A stretch of 64,000 bases of DNA from Piliocolobus tephrosceles (GCF_002776525.5 NC_045441.1:130119402-130183401); one strand, 5' to 3'; positions 1 through 11,282 are shown, numbered from the stretch's first letter. Numbers and translations: made by a program. Notes: a model not told the origin generated them from the sequence alone.

Positions 1-97
1 GGGTTTTCATGAAAGCAAGTTCATAATGATTGAATATTCTTTGTAGGTTTTAAAAATTATGGGTTAACCCTTTTATCTTTCATCTCCATTAAGACTT

Positions 98-403
98 ATT
101 TATTTATTTATTGGAGTGGAGTCTTGCTCTGTTGCCCAGGCTGGAGTGTAGTTGTACCATCTTGGGTCACTGCAACCTCCACTTCCTGGGTTCAAGTGAT
201 TCTCCTGCCTCAGCCTCCCAAGTAGCTGGGACTACAGGCACGTGCCACCACGCCCAGCTAATTTTTTTTTTTTGAATTTTTAATGGAGATGGGGTTTCAC
301 CATGTTGGATAGGCTGGTCTTGAACTCCTGACGTCAAGTAATCCACCTGCCTCAGCCTCCCAAAGTGCTGAGATTACAGGCGCAAGCCACCTCGCCTGGC
401 CTT
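98..403 (-). mobile_element. Alu (S-type)
   Basis: Full-length antisense Alu with an (ATTT)n tail. It is flanked by the target duplication cattaagactt at 87-97 and 404-414. Confidence 0.95.
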
Positions 404-666
404 CATTAAGACTTTTTAATTTAAAATCTGTTATTTATGCCATTAATATGGACTCACCATATATATTTATCCATGTTCTTAGCCTTTCTCATGCTTCTGT
501 TTTAGGTGTTTTTCCTTGTAGAAAGAATACACCTGGATTTTCATTTTTAGTCCAGTTTCAAAATTTCTCTTAGTAGATATGTTTAATCTATTTTTCTTTA
601 TTTGAGTAATCTTTATAGTGGATTTATTTCTCCCAGTTATTTTGTACTTCCTTCTTTCTCGATTTT

Positions 667-948
667 TCTTTTTTTGAGACAGGTCTTGCTCTGTCATCCA
701 GACTGGAGTGCTGTGGCATGATCATAGCTCACTGCAGCCTCCATCTCTTGGGCTTGAGCTCCTGCCTCAGCCTCCCAAGTAGCTAGGACTATGGGCATGC
801 ACCACCACGGCCAGCTAATTTTTAAACAAATTTTTAGTAGAGATGAGGTCTCGTTATGTTGTCAAGGCTGGTCTCAAACTCGTGAGCTCAACCGATCCTC
901 CTGCCTCGGCCTTCCAATATGCTGGGATTATAGGCATGGGCCACCATG
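667..948 (-). mobile_element. Alu (J-type)
   Basis: Antisense Alu with old-type text ('catgatcatagctcactgca', 'gcttgagctcctgcctcagc'). Confidence 0.92.
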
Positions 949-1059
949 CTTGTTCTCTTTTTTCCTTTGCCTTATTTCAAATTGATGACATTTTCTACAT
1001 TCTTTTTCCTCCATTGTTTTGGAAATTGCAGATTATATTTTTATTCTTTTAGTGATTTT

Positions 1060-2815
1060 TAATTTTTTGTGCATGGTTTGTCTTTCTTGTTTTAAAATTA
1101 TTTTTTAAATTGTGGCAAAATACACATAACATAAAATGTACCATTTTAGGCAGGGCACGGTGGCTCACGCCTGTAATCTTAGCACTTTGGGAGGCTGAAG
1201 CAGGCGGATCGCCTGAGGTCAGGAGTTCGAGACCAGCCTGGTCAACATGGCGAAACCCAATCTCTACTAAAAATGCAAAAATTAGCTGGGTGTGGTGGCA
1301 CGTACTTGTAATCCCAGCTACCTGGGAGGCTCAGGCAGGAGACTTGCTGGAACCCAGGAGGCAGAGGCTGCAGTAAACTGGGATGGCTCCACTGCACTCC
1401 AGGCTGGGCGACAGAGTGAGACACTGTCTCAAAAAAAAAAAAAACTTAAACATTTTTAAGTATACAGTTTCATAGTGTTAAGTACATTCATATATTTGTG
1501 CAACCAATCTCTAGAACTCTTTTCATCTCACAAAACTGAAACTCTATATCCATTAAGCAACTCTCCATGACCTCCTCCCCCTTGCCTCTGGCGACCACCC
1601 TTCTGCTTTGTCTCTATAAATTTGGCCTTTTTAAGTGTATCATATAAGTGAAATCATACAATATTTGTTTTTGTGTGTGTGCCTGGTTTACTTGCTTAGC
1701 ATAAGATTCATCTATGTTGTATTTGTCAGAGTATTTTTCCTTTTTAAGGATAAATGCTATTCTACTGTATGTATATACCACATTTTGTTTATTCATTTAT
1801 CTGTTAATGACACGTGGGTTACTTCCACCTTTTGGTCATTGTGAATAATGCTCCCATGAACATCGGTGTACAAATATCTCTTTAAGACCCTGCTTTCCAC
1901 TCTTCTGAGTATATACCCAGTGGAATTGTTAAATCATACGGTAATTCTCTTTTTTATTTTTTTGAGCAACCAGCTTGCTGTTTTCCATACTGACTGCACC
2001 ATTTTACATTCCTACCAAGAGTACACAAGGGTAACAATTTCTCAGCAGCCTCGTCAGCCACTTGTTATTTTCTGCTTTCTTTTTTTTTTTTTTTTGATAG
2101 TAGTCATCCTAATGGTTGTAAAGTGGTATCTCATTGCTTTGATTTGTATTTCTCTGATGATACTGATGTTGAACATTTTATCATGTATTTACTAGTCATT
2201 TGTATATCTTCTTTGGAGAAATGTCTACTCAAGACCTTTTTCTACTTTTTAAATCAGGTTGTTTGTTTTTTCGTTGTTGAGTTGTAGGAGTTCCTTATAT
2301 ATTTTGGATATAACCACTTATCAGATATATGATTTGCAAATATTTTGTCCCATTCAGTAAATTGACTTTTCACTCTGTTGGTGGTGTCCTTTAATGCACA
2401 GGAGTTTTAGACCTTGATGTCATCCAATTTATCTATTTTTACTTATGTTGCTTGTGCTTTTGGCATCATACCCAAAAGATCACTGCCAAATTCAGTAAGA
2501 AGCTTTTCTCCTATGGTTTCTTCTAAGAATTTTATGATTTTAGTTCTTGCATTTAGGTCTTTGATCCATTTTGAGTTAAATTTTATATTTAGTGTAAGAT
2601 AAGAGTACACGTTTATCCTTTCTCATGTGGCTACTCAATTTTCCCAACATTATTTGTTGAAAAGACCATCTTTTCCCCTATTGAATGATCTTGGCAACGT
2701 TACCAAAAATCATTTGACCATATATGTAAGGGTTTATTTCTGGAATATCTTTTCTATTGCATTGGTCTATGTATCTGTCTTGATGCCAGTACCACATACT
2801 TAAACATGCGTGTTT
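1060..2815 (-). mobile_element. Old LINE-1 (L1M) 3' half, interrupted by an Alu
   Basis: Minus-strand L1: the 3' UTR phrase 'aaaatacacataacataaaa' (before 1149) continues after the Alu at 1445 with 'caaccaatctctagaac'. ORF2 C-terminal sequence follows, for example 'gtatgtataccaca'-type and 'gtggtatctcattgctttga' phrases and 'aggtctttgatccattttga' near 2550. It fades near 2815. Open frames in it are L1 shadows. Confidence 0.85.
1149..1444 (+). mobile_element. Alu inside an L1M
   Basis: Full-length sense Alu, 'ggcagggcacggtggctcac' to an A-tail. It splits the old L1. Confidence 0.95.
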
Positions 2816-3042
2816 AATGTATTTTATTTTAACATATATATGTTTGCCTTTGTCATATATGTCTAAAATTATTCAGTATTCCTATTCTTCTCTCAAAACG
2901 ATATAGATCTTCTCTATTCTAATTATAATCTTCCTCTTCCATCTTTTAATTTTTCAATAGCTTTGCATTATCTCTTTTAAACTCAAATAAATTAGTTATT
3001 TAAAAATTACAGTTAGTCATTATTTAAATTTACTGACTGTTA

Positions 3043-3340
3043 GCGGGTGCAGTGGCTCATACCTGTAATCCTAGCACTTTGGGAGGTAGAGGCCGGTGGC
3101 TCATCTGAGGTCAGGAGTTCGTAACCAGCCTGCCCAACATAATGAGAGACCCTATCTCTACTAAAAATACAAAATTAGCTGGGTCTGGTGGCGCACGCCT
3201 GTGATTCCAGCTACTCAGGAGGCAAGGCTGGATAACTGCTTGAATCTAGGAGGTGGAGGATGCAGTGAACTGAGATTGTGCCATTGCACTCCAGCCTGGG
3301 CAACAAGAGTGAAACTCTGTCTCAAATGCAATAAAATAAT
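3043..3340 (+). mobile_element. Alu, first of a tail-to-tail pair
   Basis: Sense Alu from 'gcgggtgcagtggctcatac' to an A-rich tail (aataaaataataaataaata). It is preceded by aaatttactgact. Confidence 0.92.
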
Positions 3341-3357
3341 AAATAAATACTTTGACT

Positions 3358-3661
3358 TTTTTTTTTTTTTTTTTTTTGAGATGGTGTCTTGTTCTGTTGA
3401 CCAAACTGGAGTGTAGTGGTACAATAATAGCTCACTGCAGCCTTTAACTCTTGGGCTCAAGCAAGTCTCCCACCTCAGCTTCCAAAGCAACTGGGATTAC
3501 AGGCATGCACCACCATGTTTGGCTAAATTTTACATTTTTTTTGTAGAGACCCAGTCTTGCTATTTTGCCCAGGCTTGTCTTAAACTCCTGGCCTCAAGTG
3601 ATTATTCCACCTTGACCTCCAAAAGTGTTGGAATTACAGATGTGAGCCACTGTGGCCAGCC
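3358..3661 (-). mobile_element. Alu, second of a tail-to-tail pair
   Basis: Antisense Alu beginning with a T run directly after 'aaatactttgact' and ending 'gtggccagcc' before aaatttattgact (3662-3674). Confidence 0.93.
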
Positions 3662-3795
3662 AAATTTATTGACTTTAAAAAAATGTTTATTCATTTCTGG
3701 GATTTCCATTATTTACTGATTCCATGACTTCCTTGCAATGGTCCCCTACTTTTTGCTTAAGGGCATCTGTGGTGATTTTTAAGTTATTGTCTTTT

Positions 3796-4094
3796 AGGCC
3801 AGGAGGGTGTGGTCGATCACGCCTGTAATCCCAGCACTTTGGGAGGCTGAGTTAGGCAGATTACTTAAGGTCAGGAGTTCAAAAGCATTCCTGACAAACA
3901 TGGTGAAACCCCGTCTCTACTAAAAATACAAAAATTAGCGGGCCGTGGTGGCACATGCCTGTAATGCCACCTACTTGGGAGGCTGAGGCAGGAAAATCAC
4001 TTGAACTGGGGAGGTGGAGGTTGCAGTGAGCCAAGATCATGCCACTGCAGTCCAGCCTGGCTGACAGAGCGAGTGAGACTCCATCTCAAAAAAG
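3796..4094 (+). mobile_element. Alu (S-type)
   Basis: Sense Alu with target duplication aagttattgtcttt at 3781-3794 and 4095-4108. Confidence 0.95.
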
Positions 4095-4469
4095 AAGTTA
4101 TTGTCTTTAAGTTCAAAATCCACCCTTCTTTTGTCTGCCCTGTTATGCTAGGGCTAGGTCTTTGCAAACCACATTTGTCCTGTGCCAGCTGGCTCCCATG
4201 TCAGGCTCTGCCAATGGGGGATCCTAGAAGTAGAATGCAAACCTGGAGAAAAGAAAGTGACTTGCTCTTAGTCACTTGTTATTCCTGTTGGTGTGACTCC
4301 AGCATCTTCCCATGTTCCACGCATCCTTTTGAACCCGAGGCTTAAAGAGCCACTTATTTTTTATTTTTTGGAGAATGAAGCTGTGGAAGTGGGGAGGTGG
4401 TGGACGAAGATCCACAATCCTACTACACTGACAAAATTTTTTTATGTGCAAGTACTCTATTGAGAAACG

Positions 4470-4615
4470 ATCCACGTACCATAAAATTTTCCCATTTAAA
4501 ATGTGTGAATCAATTTTCTAGTATATTCACAGAGTTGTGCAATTATCAGCATGATCTAATTTTAGAACATTTTCATCACCACAAAAGGAACTCCATACCC
4601 ATTAGCAGCCTAATA
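4470..4615 (-). mobile_element. L1M 3' UTR fragment
   Basis: 'acgtaccataaaattttccc', 'agtatattcacagagttgtg' and 'ttcatcaccacaaaaggaac' are the reverse complement of an old L1 3' UTR, the same kind of text as at 1480-1560. Confidence 0.7.
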
Positions 4616-4635
4616 TAATTATTTTAATTCTATTG

Positions 4636-4765
4636 ATGGATTGATTGAGATGGGGTCTCACTATGTTGCCCAGGCTGGCCTCAAACTCCTGGGCTCAAGT
4701 GTTCTTCCTACCTCAACTTCCTGAGTAGTTGGGACTGCAGGCAGGTGCCACCACACTTGACCAGG
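4636..4765 (-). mobile_element. Alu left-monomer-like (FLAM/half Alu)
   Basis: Antisense single Alu monomer, 'gagatggggtctcactatgt' to 'ccaccacacttgacc'. Confidence 0.85.
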
Positions 4766-5163
4766 TACAAGTTTTTTAGTTTGGCGTTCCTTTTATACCT
4801 TAACCAGGTACACATATATTTTTATCCATTTATAATCATGGTGTACCTAACATTTTCTATATTTTAAGATTTCTTACTGTACCTTACAGAAGTTTTTATA
4901 GTTTTAGTAATGACTATTTGAACATTTTTTTCATATTTGGGCTTACCATGATTATCTGAGGAAGATCAATTGTTTCCCTGTAAAACAAGGTCTCTCCCAT
5001 GATGCTGGCCCAGAAGAAATTGCACTGAAGTTCTTTCTTAGACATTGTCTTTCATTTCTGGACAATTATATTTGGTGGAGAAGAGAAGGTCTGATGAGGA
5101 TAATGTGAACATTCCAGATCCCATCAATAATCGTCTGGGTTGGCAATTACCTTTAAGCAGGCC

Positions 5164-5603
5164 ATACCCACATGCCGTGGCAGTCAGTTTTATAGGTACC
5201 CTGAAACACAGCACGACTCAGATGCCTTTAGGATGGGCAGGCTCTGCACAAGCTCAATGATATCCACAAGAGAAAGCCAAATCCAAATGCTTCAGGTAAC
5301 TAGTGTTTCTCACCTGCTGAGCATTCTCTGTCTTTTCATCACCTGACCCTCTCCATGAGAGGCAGCTTGGACCCAAAGCGCCTTGAGGACCATTCTCTAG
5401 ATTTTATATGCTTTCTGCTGGGAAGTGTAAGATCAAAGAAGACTCCAATGTCATATACCTAAGAGATACAAGCTTGCATATTTTACCATGTTCTTAAAAA
5501 CACCAGAAACTTGGCTGGGTGCGATGGCTCATGCCTGTAATCCCAGCACTTTGGGAGGCCAATGTGGGCAGATCACTTGAGGTCAGGAGTTCGAGACCAG
5601 CCT
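5164..5603 (+). repeat. Left arm of near-perfect inverted duplication
   Basis: These 440 bases, non-repetitive DNA (5164-5512) plus the first 91 bases of an Alu, recur in reverse complement at 6369-6809. By direct reading I find one single-base length difference (ggtaac against ggttaac) and one substitution in the Alu part. Confidence 0.97.
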
Positions 5604-5826
5604 GACCAACATGGTGAAACCCCATCTCTACTAAAAATACAAAATTAGTTTGGCGTGGTGGTGGGTGCCTGTAACTCCAGCTGCTCAGGAGGCTGAGGCA
5701 GGAGAATCGCTTGAACCCGGGAGGCAGAGGTTGCAGTGAGCCGAGATCACGCCACTATACTCCAGCCTGGGTGACAGAGCAAGACTCTGTCTCAAGAAAA
5801 CAAACAAACAAACAAACAAAAAACAT
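5513..5826 (+). mobile_element. Alu, inner part of left palindrome arm
   Basis: Full-length sense Alu ('ggctgggtgcgatggctcat') with an (AAAC)n tail. Its own target duplication accagaaactt is at 5502-5512 and 5827-5837. Its first ~91 bases belong to the inverted duplication. Confidence 0.96.
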
Positions 5827-5837
5827 ACCAGAAACTT

Positions 5838-6160
5838 TTAAGGTTTATTGGTTGTCCTTGAAATAAAATGTTGGCAGTGGCAGTGAGACTACCTTTGGCT
5901 GCCCAATTCCGGGGGCCACCATTCACAAATACTACAATATTAAAGGCACACCATGGTGTGGAGAGAGTAACCAACATGAACGCCCTTGGCAGCCCTGATG
6001 CTTGACCTGCAGAAACAGAACAATAGCAAGGACAGCACGACGAGGATGATCATTGTCAACATTCTATAGCACTTTTCTGTTTATACAGCACTTAGCTAGA
6101 GTGTCTTATTGCCCATCAAACCAATGAAGTTACTATGGCTGTCCTCCAAGCTCCCCCATC
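5838..6160. other. Spacer of the inverted duplication; no gene recognised
   Basis: Non-Alu sequence between the two arms. A minus-strand open frame (5792-5977) crosses it and the Alu tail; I recognise no protein in it. It contains no repeat I can name. Confidence 0.6.
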
Positions 6161-6460
6161 TTTTTTTTTTTTTTTTTGAGACAGAGTCTTACTCTGTCAC
6201 CCAGGCTGGAGTACAGTGGTGTGATCTCAGCTCACTGTAACCTCTGCCTCCTGGGTTCAAGTGATTCTCCTGTCTCAGCCTCCCAAGTAGCTGGGATTAC
6301 AAGTGAATACCACCATGCCCAGGTAGTTTTTGTATTTTTAGTAGAGACAGGGATTCTCCATGTTGGCTAGGCTGGTCTCGAACTCCTGACTTCAAGTGAT
6401 CTGCCCACATTGGCCTCCCAAAGTGCTGGGATTACAGGCATGAGCCATCGCACCCAGCCA
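6161..6460 (-). mobile_element. Alu, inner part of right palindrome arm (apparently chimeric)
   Basis: Antisense Alu. Its 5' segment (6369-6460) is almost identical, in reverse complement, to the start of the Alu at 5513. The remainder (6161-6368) differs at many positions. The 11-base duplication of the first Alu lies beside it at 6461-6471 but has no partner at the T-tail end. Confidence 0.92.
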
Positions 6461-6809
6461 AGTTTCTGGTGTTTTTAAGAACATGGTAAAATATGCAAGC
6501 TTGTATCTCTTAGGTATATGACATTGGAGTCTTCTTTGATCTTACACTTCCCAGCAGAAAGCATATAAAATCTAGAGAATGGTCCTCAAGGCGCTTTGGG
6601 TCCAAGCTGCCTCTCATGGAGAGGGTCAGGTGATGAAAAGACAGAGAATGCTCAGCAGGTGAGAAACACTAGTTAACCTGAAGCATTTGGATTTGGCTTT
6701 CTCTTGTGGATATCATTGAGCTTGTGCAGAGCCTGCCCATCCTAAAGGCATCTGAGTCGTGCTGTGTTTCAGGGTACCTATAAAACTGACTGCCACGGCA
6801 TGTGGGTAT
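6369..6809 (-). repeat. Right arm of near-perfect inverted duplication
   Basis: Reverse complement of 5164-5603. It ends abruptly at 6809, where antisense L1M 3' UTR begins. Confidence 0.97.
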
Positions 6810-7110
6810 TAATACATATCATCTCACATAGTTACTATTTTATTTGTGTGTGTGTGCGGTGAGAACACTTAAAATCTCCCTTCTTAGCAAATTTCTAGTA
6901 CATAAGATAGTATGTTAACTATAGGCACATTGCTGTGCATTAGGTCTGCAGAGTGTATTCATCCTGCATAAGTGAAACTTTGTACCCCTTGATCAATATC
7001 TCCCCACTTCCCCTCCCCCAGCTGCAGGCAACCACCATTCTACTTTCTGCTTCTGTGAGTTTGTCTATTTTAGACTCCACTTTCCTCCTTGTTAAGCACA
7101 GTTCCTGGGT
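6810..7110 (-). mobile_element. L1M 3' UTR fragment, cut at the inverted-duplication junction
   Basis: 'taatacatatcatctcacat', 'ttaactataggcacattgct', 'aaactttgtaccccttgatc' and 'accaccattctactttctgc' are antisense L1M 3' UTR. The L1 text begins abruptly at 6810, precisely where the right arm of the inverted duplication ends. Confidence 0.8.
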
Positions 7111-7230
7111 TCTGTGAGCTTGAAGATGGTGAATAAAGAAGGAAAACACCAGGAAAGTAGGGCCAGCGGTAAAGTATTCACCTCATGCAAAATCTAAGGG
7201 GTCTCAGAATCAAGATAAAGATTAATGCAG

Positions 7231-7528
7231 TTTTTTTTTTTGAGACAGGGTCTCCCTCTGTCACCCAGGCTGGAGGGCAGTGGCACAGTCACTGCTCACT
7301 GTAGTCTCAACTTCCCAGGCTCAAGCAATCCTCCCAGGGCAGCCTCCTGAGTAGCTGGGATTACAGGCATGCACCAGCACGCCCAGCTAAATTGTGTGTG
7401 TGTGTGTGTGTGTGGAGATAGGATTTCACTGTGTTGCTCAGGCTGGTCTCGAATTCCTCGGCTCGAGTGATCAGCCCCCTTGGTCTCCCAAAGTGCTGGG
7501 ATTACAGGAACGAGCCACTGCTCCTGGC
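7231..7528 (-). mobile_element. Alu (J-type) with internal GT microsatellite
   Basis: Antisense Alu from a T run to 'cactgctcctggccc'. A (GT)n run at 7393-7415 has replaced part of the central A-rich segment. Confidence 0.92.
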
Positions 7529-7540
7529 CCTGCAATATTT

Positions 7541-8807
7541 TTCTCTAAGTCCAAATGCAAAGCATCCAGGATGAACAGAATACCAAAAATGTAAACAAAG
7601 AAAGGCTATCTGTTTTTGTTTGTTCTGTGACCTTGAGTTATTGCTCAATGGGAACAGTGTTTCTGGTCAGCCTGAGGTTCACGGGCTATAGGGCCTTGGT
7701 GTCCCTTGATGGGTGGGTTTATGAAGATTTACAATGGCATGGGAACAGATTGGGCAAGCTGGGACATTATGTGTAATCACGGTTTTTGATTGGAGAGCCT
7801 TTATTAACTTTTCCACTCGGTTCACAATATGGGAGGGTATTTTGGTAAGTGCGTATATAGGGGCATAGATTTCCCTGTGGCCTCAGGCTCCAGTAGGGCT
7901 TGGCATGGTACTGCAGGAAAGTTCTTATTTTACTGGTACACTTGGAAAATGGCTTCGCAACTCAGGGTCTGGCAAGGGTTTAAAGCTGACTTTTTCTCTC
8001 CTGGGACTCTTCTCGGGTGATTCTCTAGAAGCTGTCCCTGGAACATTTAGCTGCATTTCCTATGATGTGGGTGAAAGTAGTGATTCAACAGGTTGGTCAA
8101 TTCTCTCTCTGGTTTTTCAGTAGTTTGCGCCATAGACTCTTGTCTTCTGATGTCCCCTCATTCTTTCTTGTGGTTCCCTGGGGCAGGATTTAAAATGGCA
8201 GTCTGGCTGTCTACTGAGAGGGCTCCGTGAGCCTTAAAAACACTCACACATCCTTTGCTCTGATGCTGTAGGAGCACAGGTCACCTGCCCTTCTCTCCCT
8301 TGTCTTTACCCTGCTTTTGCATCTAGTTCCAGCCCTTCTCTGGCTCAGGACTTTCCAGGTGGGAGTCAGGCGGGAGTCAGGTGGGAGTCAGGCACCAATC
8401 CACTCACTTGATGTAAAGGGAGAAGGACCCTCCATCACATCCCTGAGGTGGGCGGAGAGACAGTCACAGAATTATATTCTACGGGTACATGTACCACAAA
8501 TTCTTCTCCTTTTTAAAACAATTTGCTTCCTTTATGCTCTCAGTATAGGTCAAGGTTTGTTACCAGCCACGTTACCAGTTTTCAGGTATCTACTTTAAGA
8601 CTCCTTTAGGATGGTTTGTCTCAAAACTCATTTTGGTATCTAATATCTAGAGCCTTGGGGTCTCAACTGAAAATTCCATTTAAACATTTTGCTACGTTTC
8701 ACGTTTCTCTAAAGATTTGAACATGGTGAAAGAAAAGAATTAGTCGATTAAGATTCTTTAGCTCTATTCTTAGAGGCATGAGCCTACATTATTTTCTAAA
8801 AAAAGAC
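7541..8807. other. Non-Alu intergenic stretch, no gene seen
   Basis: Open frames up to 93 codons occur, but none resembles a known protein and no splice or promoter context supports them. Only the small tandem repeat at 8356 stands out. Confidence 0.6.
8356..8391 (+). repeat. Three-copy 11-12-base repeat
   Basis: ggtgggagtcag, gcgggagtcag, gtgggagtcag in tandem. Confidence 0.9.
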
Positions 8808-9136
8808 AGGCTGGGCGCTGTGGCTCACATCTGTAATCCCAGCACTTTGGGAGGCCGAGGTGGGTGGATCGCTTGAGCCCAGGCGTTTGAGACCAGCCTG
8901 GGCAACACGGTGAAACCCCATCTCTACTGAAAACACAACAGTGAGCCAGGCATGCTGGTACACGCCTGTAATCCCAGCTACTCAGGGGGCTGAGGCAGGA
9001 GCATTGCTTAAACCAGGGAGGCAGAGGTTGCAGTGAGCTGAGATCGCACTACTGCACTCCAGCCTGGGCAACAGAGTGACGCTTGGTCTCAAAATAAATA
9101 AATACAAATAAATAAGTAAATCAATAAAAAAACATA
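8808..9136 (+). mobile_element. Alu with long AAAT-type tail
   Basis: Sense Alu from 'ggctgggcgctgtggctcac' to an A-rich tail (aaataaataaatac…) of about 45 bases. Confidence 0.94.
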
Positions 9137-9844
9137 ATATTTCAAACGGAAACCCCTGGGATCCTTGGGAATGGTGTGAGGATGAAGTCAATACTGGGAT
9201 CATCACCTGAACTGAGTGCCCTTCCCAAGTGATGGCCAGTCACTCAGTTCAGAGAGGACAATGGTTCATCAAACTTCATTTTCTTCAGTACCTCCTATTG
9301 AGAAGAGCTAAAACTCACAGGTCAAGATTCCCAAGGTGGCAGTAGTTGCAGTCTCATTATCAAATAAAATAAAATATATGAAAGACAAACTTGCAAGAGC
9401 TATTTAAGGATTCATTTTTATTATCAAATTTCTCTGAAAGCCAAATTCTCTATATGCAGTGTCAAAGTACAGGTCAGCCAAGTTTCTAAGTGAGTAATTT
9501 AAAAATGCAAAATTAGCAGAATTCAATAAAATAAGGTTTGGCAGTGACTGTCTTTATTCTGCTGTATGTATCGAATGCTAGTCTTGTGAGGCGTTGCTGT
9601 GAAAGATTAATATTCAGACTCAGACCAATTTATCTGTGCCCTGTCTCTGTGAGCACGCCTTTTAAGATTCAGTTTATCTAAGAAAATCCAAGTCATGGTA
9701 AATGCTTCTCCTCAGGTCTATTTTCACAACTGAAGTAGGACAGTGCTGCAGAATAAACATTTATTTATTTCTTTGTCAGACTGATCTGACATTCATCCAT
9801 TAGGCTAAACAGTTTTTTCAGGGAAGCTTTTGGAGTGGGCCAGT

Positions 9845-9960
9845 GTCCCTTAACAGAACGGAAGATTCTTAAGGGCAGGGACCATTTGTATCTTGCCGCT
9901 GCTGTATCCCCAGGGCCTGGAAGAGCAGATGCTCCATGGTCACAGGTTGAATGAATGGAG
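9845..9960 (+). mobile_element. L2 3' end
   Basis: 'agggcagggaccatttgtat', 'gctgtatccccagggcctgg' and 'ggttgaatgaatgg' are the L2 3' end. Confidence 0.78.
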
Positions 9961-10290
9961 TCATTTACTCAATAATATGTGACAAGCCCAGCGTTCTGTA
10001 CTGGGATATAAAAAGGAAAGACAAGGTCCCTGCCTCTCCAACAGCTTCTGGTCCCTTCATGGCTGATGGACCAATGAACTGACGATTGCCATGCAGTGTG
10101 AAAAGCACTTTAGTAAGGTGTGTCTAAGTTGTTTCAGGAACACAGAAGAGAAGTCTGTGATCTAGCCTGGGTGAAAGCAGAGGGGATGAGGGAGCTCAGA
10201 GACAGTGTCCAGGAGGAGTGTTGCTTGAATTAAGTGTTTAAGGACAAGTAAAAAGTATCCTGCTCAGAGGAGTAAAGTAGAAGCAATTGC
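9961..10290 (+). repeat. Ancient mammalian repeat, family not named
   Basis: 'gcccagcgttctgtactggg', 'acaaggtccctgcctctcca' and 'ccatgcagtgtgaaaagcac' follow a common mammalian repeat pattern (size-of-range, then 'counts of birds'-like conserved phrases are not coding). A related copy lies at 23960-24018 and 24655-24960, split by two Alus. Confidence 0.45.
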
Positions 10291-10392
10291 ATGTTGAAAA
10301 GGAAAGAGGCCAAAGGGTGTGTTTGTGTATCAGGTCTGTTCACAGGCAGCGAGTCTAAGAGGTGCCCTGGGGGTGTGTACTTGTGTTTGTTT

Positions 10393-10410
10393 GTGTGTGT
10401 GTGTGTGTTA
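10393..10410 (+). repeat. (GT)n microsatellite
   Basis: Run of gt units after 'tgtttgtt'. Confidence 0.9.
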
Positions 10411-10939
10411 GGCTGAAAAGGTCAACTGGTGCTTATTCACTTCCCTCCCGTGGTTCTTCCAAAGACCCACCACCCTATTTTCAAATAATGGGCTGAAACA
10501 GAATGTTTAACTCCTGTCTGCTCCATTCCCATCCATTCTCCCAAATCATCTGATTGTCCTTGATGCTGATATCTACGTGGTCATGACTCCTTTTCTTTCC
10601 CGTCCCTGGGTGGGTGTGACCTTCTCATTTGCGTGATCACAATCCTTGGTGCAGAGACCATCTCTGAATCAGCCCCAAGTTCACCCCAGAAGGGCGAGAG
10701 TCCTTCACATCACAAATGGCTATTTTTTCCCCCTACAGAATCATTTAGTTCATTGTCTTACTTTTCTATTTTTCTTTGCGTTCAAAGACACAATCTAAAT
10801 ATTCATATCTTAGTTTTCTCGTTGGGAAAAGCAAGGAAACGTACCACACGGCTAAGGCAATGGAACAGCGGAATACAACTGGGTTCCAATAAAACCACTA
10901 ACACTAATTAGCTGTATAACTTTAGAAAATGTGTTTGTT

Positions 10940-11243
10940 TGTTTCTTTCTTTTTTTTTTTTCTACACGGAGTCTCACTCTGTCACCCAGCCTGAAGTGCA
11001 GTGGTATGATCTCTGCTCACTGCAACCTCCGCCTCCCCAGTTCAAGCGATTCTCCTGCCTCATCCTCCTGAGTAACTGGGATTACAAGTGTGCGCCACCA
11101 CACCCGGCTAATTTTGTTGTATTTTTAGTAGAGACGGGATTTCACCATGTTAACCAGGTTGGTCTCAAACTCCTGAGCTTGTGATCTGCCCGCCCGGCCT
11201 CCCAGAGTGCTGGGATTACAGGTATGAGTCACTGCGCCTGGCC
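10940..11243 (-). mobile_element. Alu (S-type)
   Basis: Antisense Alu with aaatgtg on both sides (10927-10933, 11244-11250). Confidence 0.94.
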
Positions 11244-11282
11244 AAATGTGGTTTTCTTATATTTAAAGCAAGAGCTGGACTT

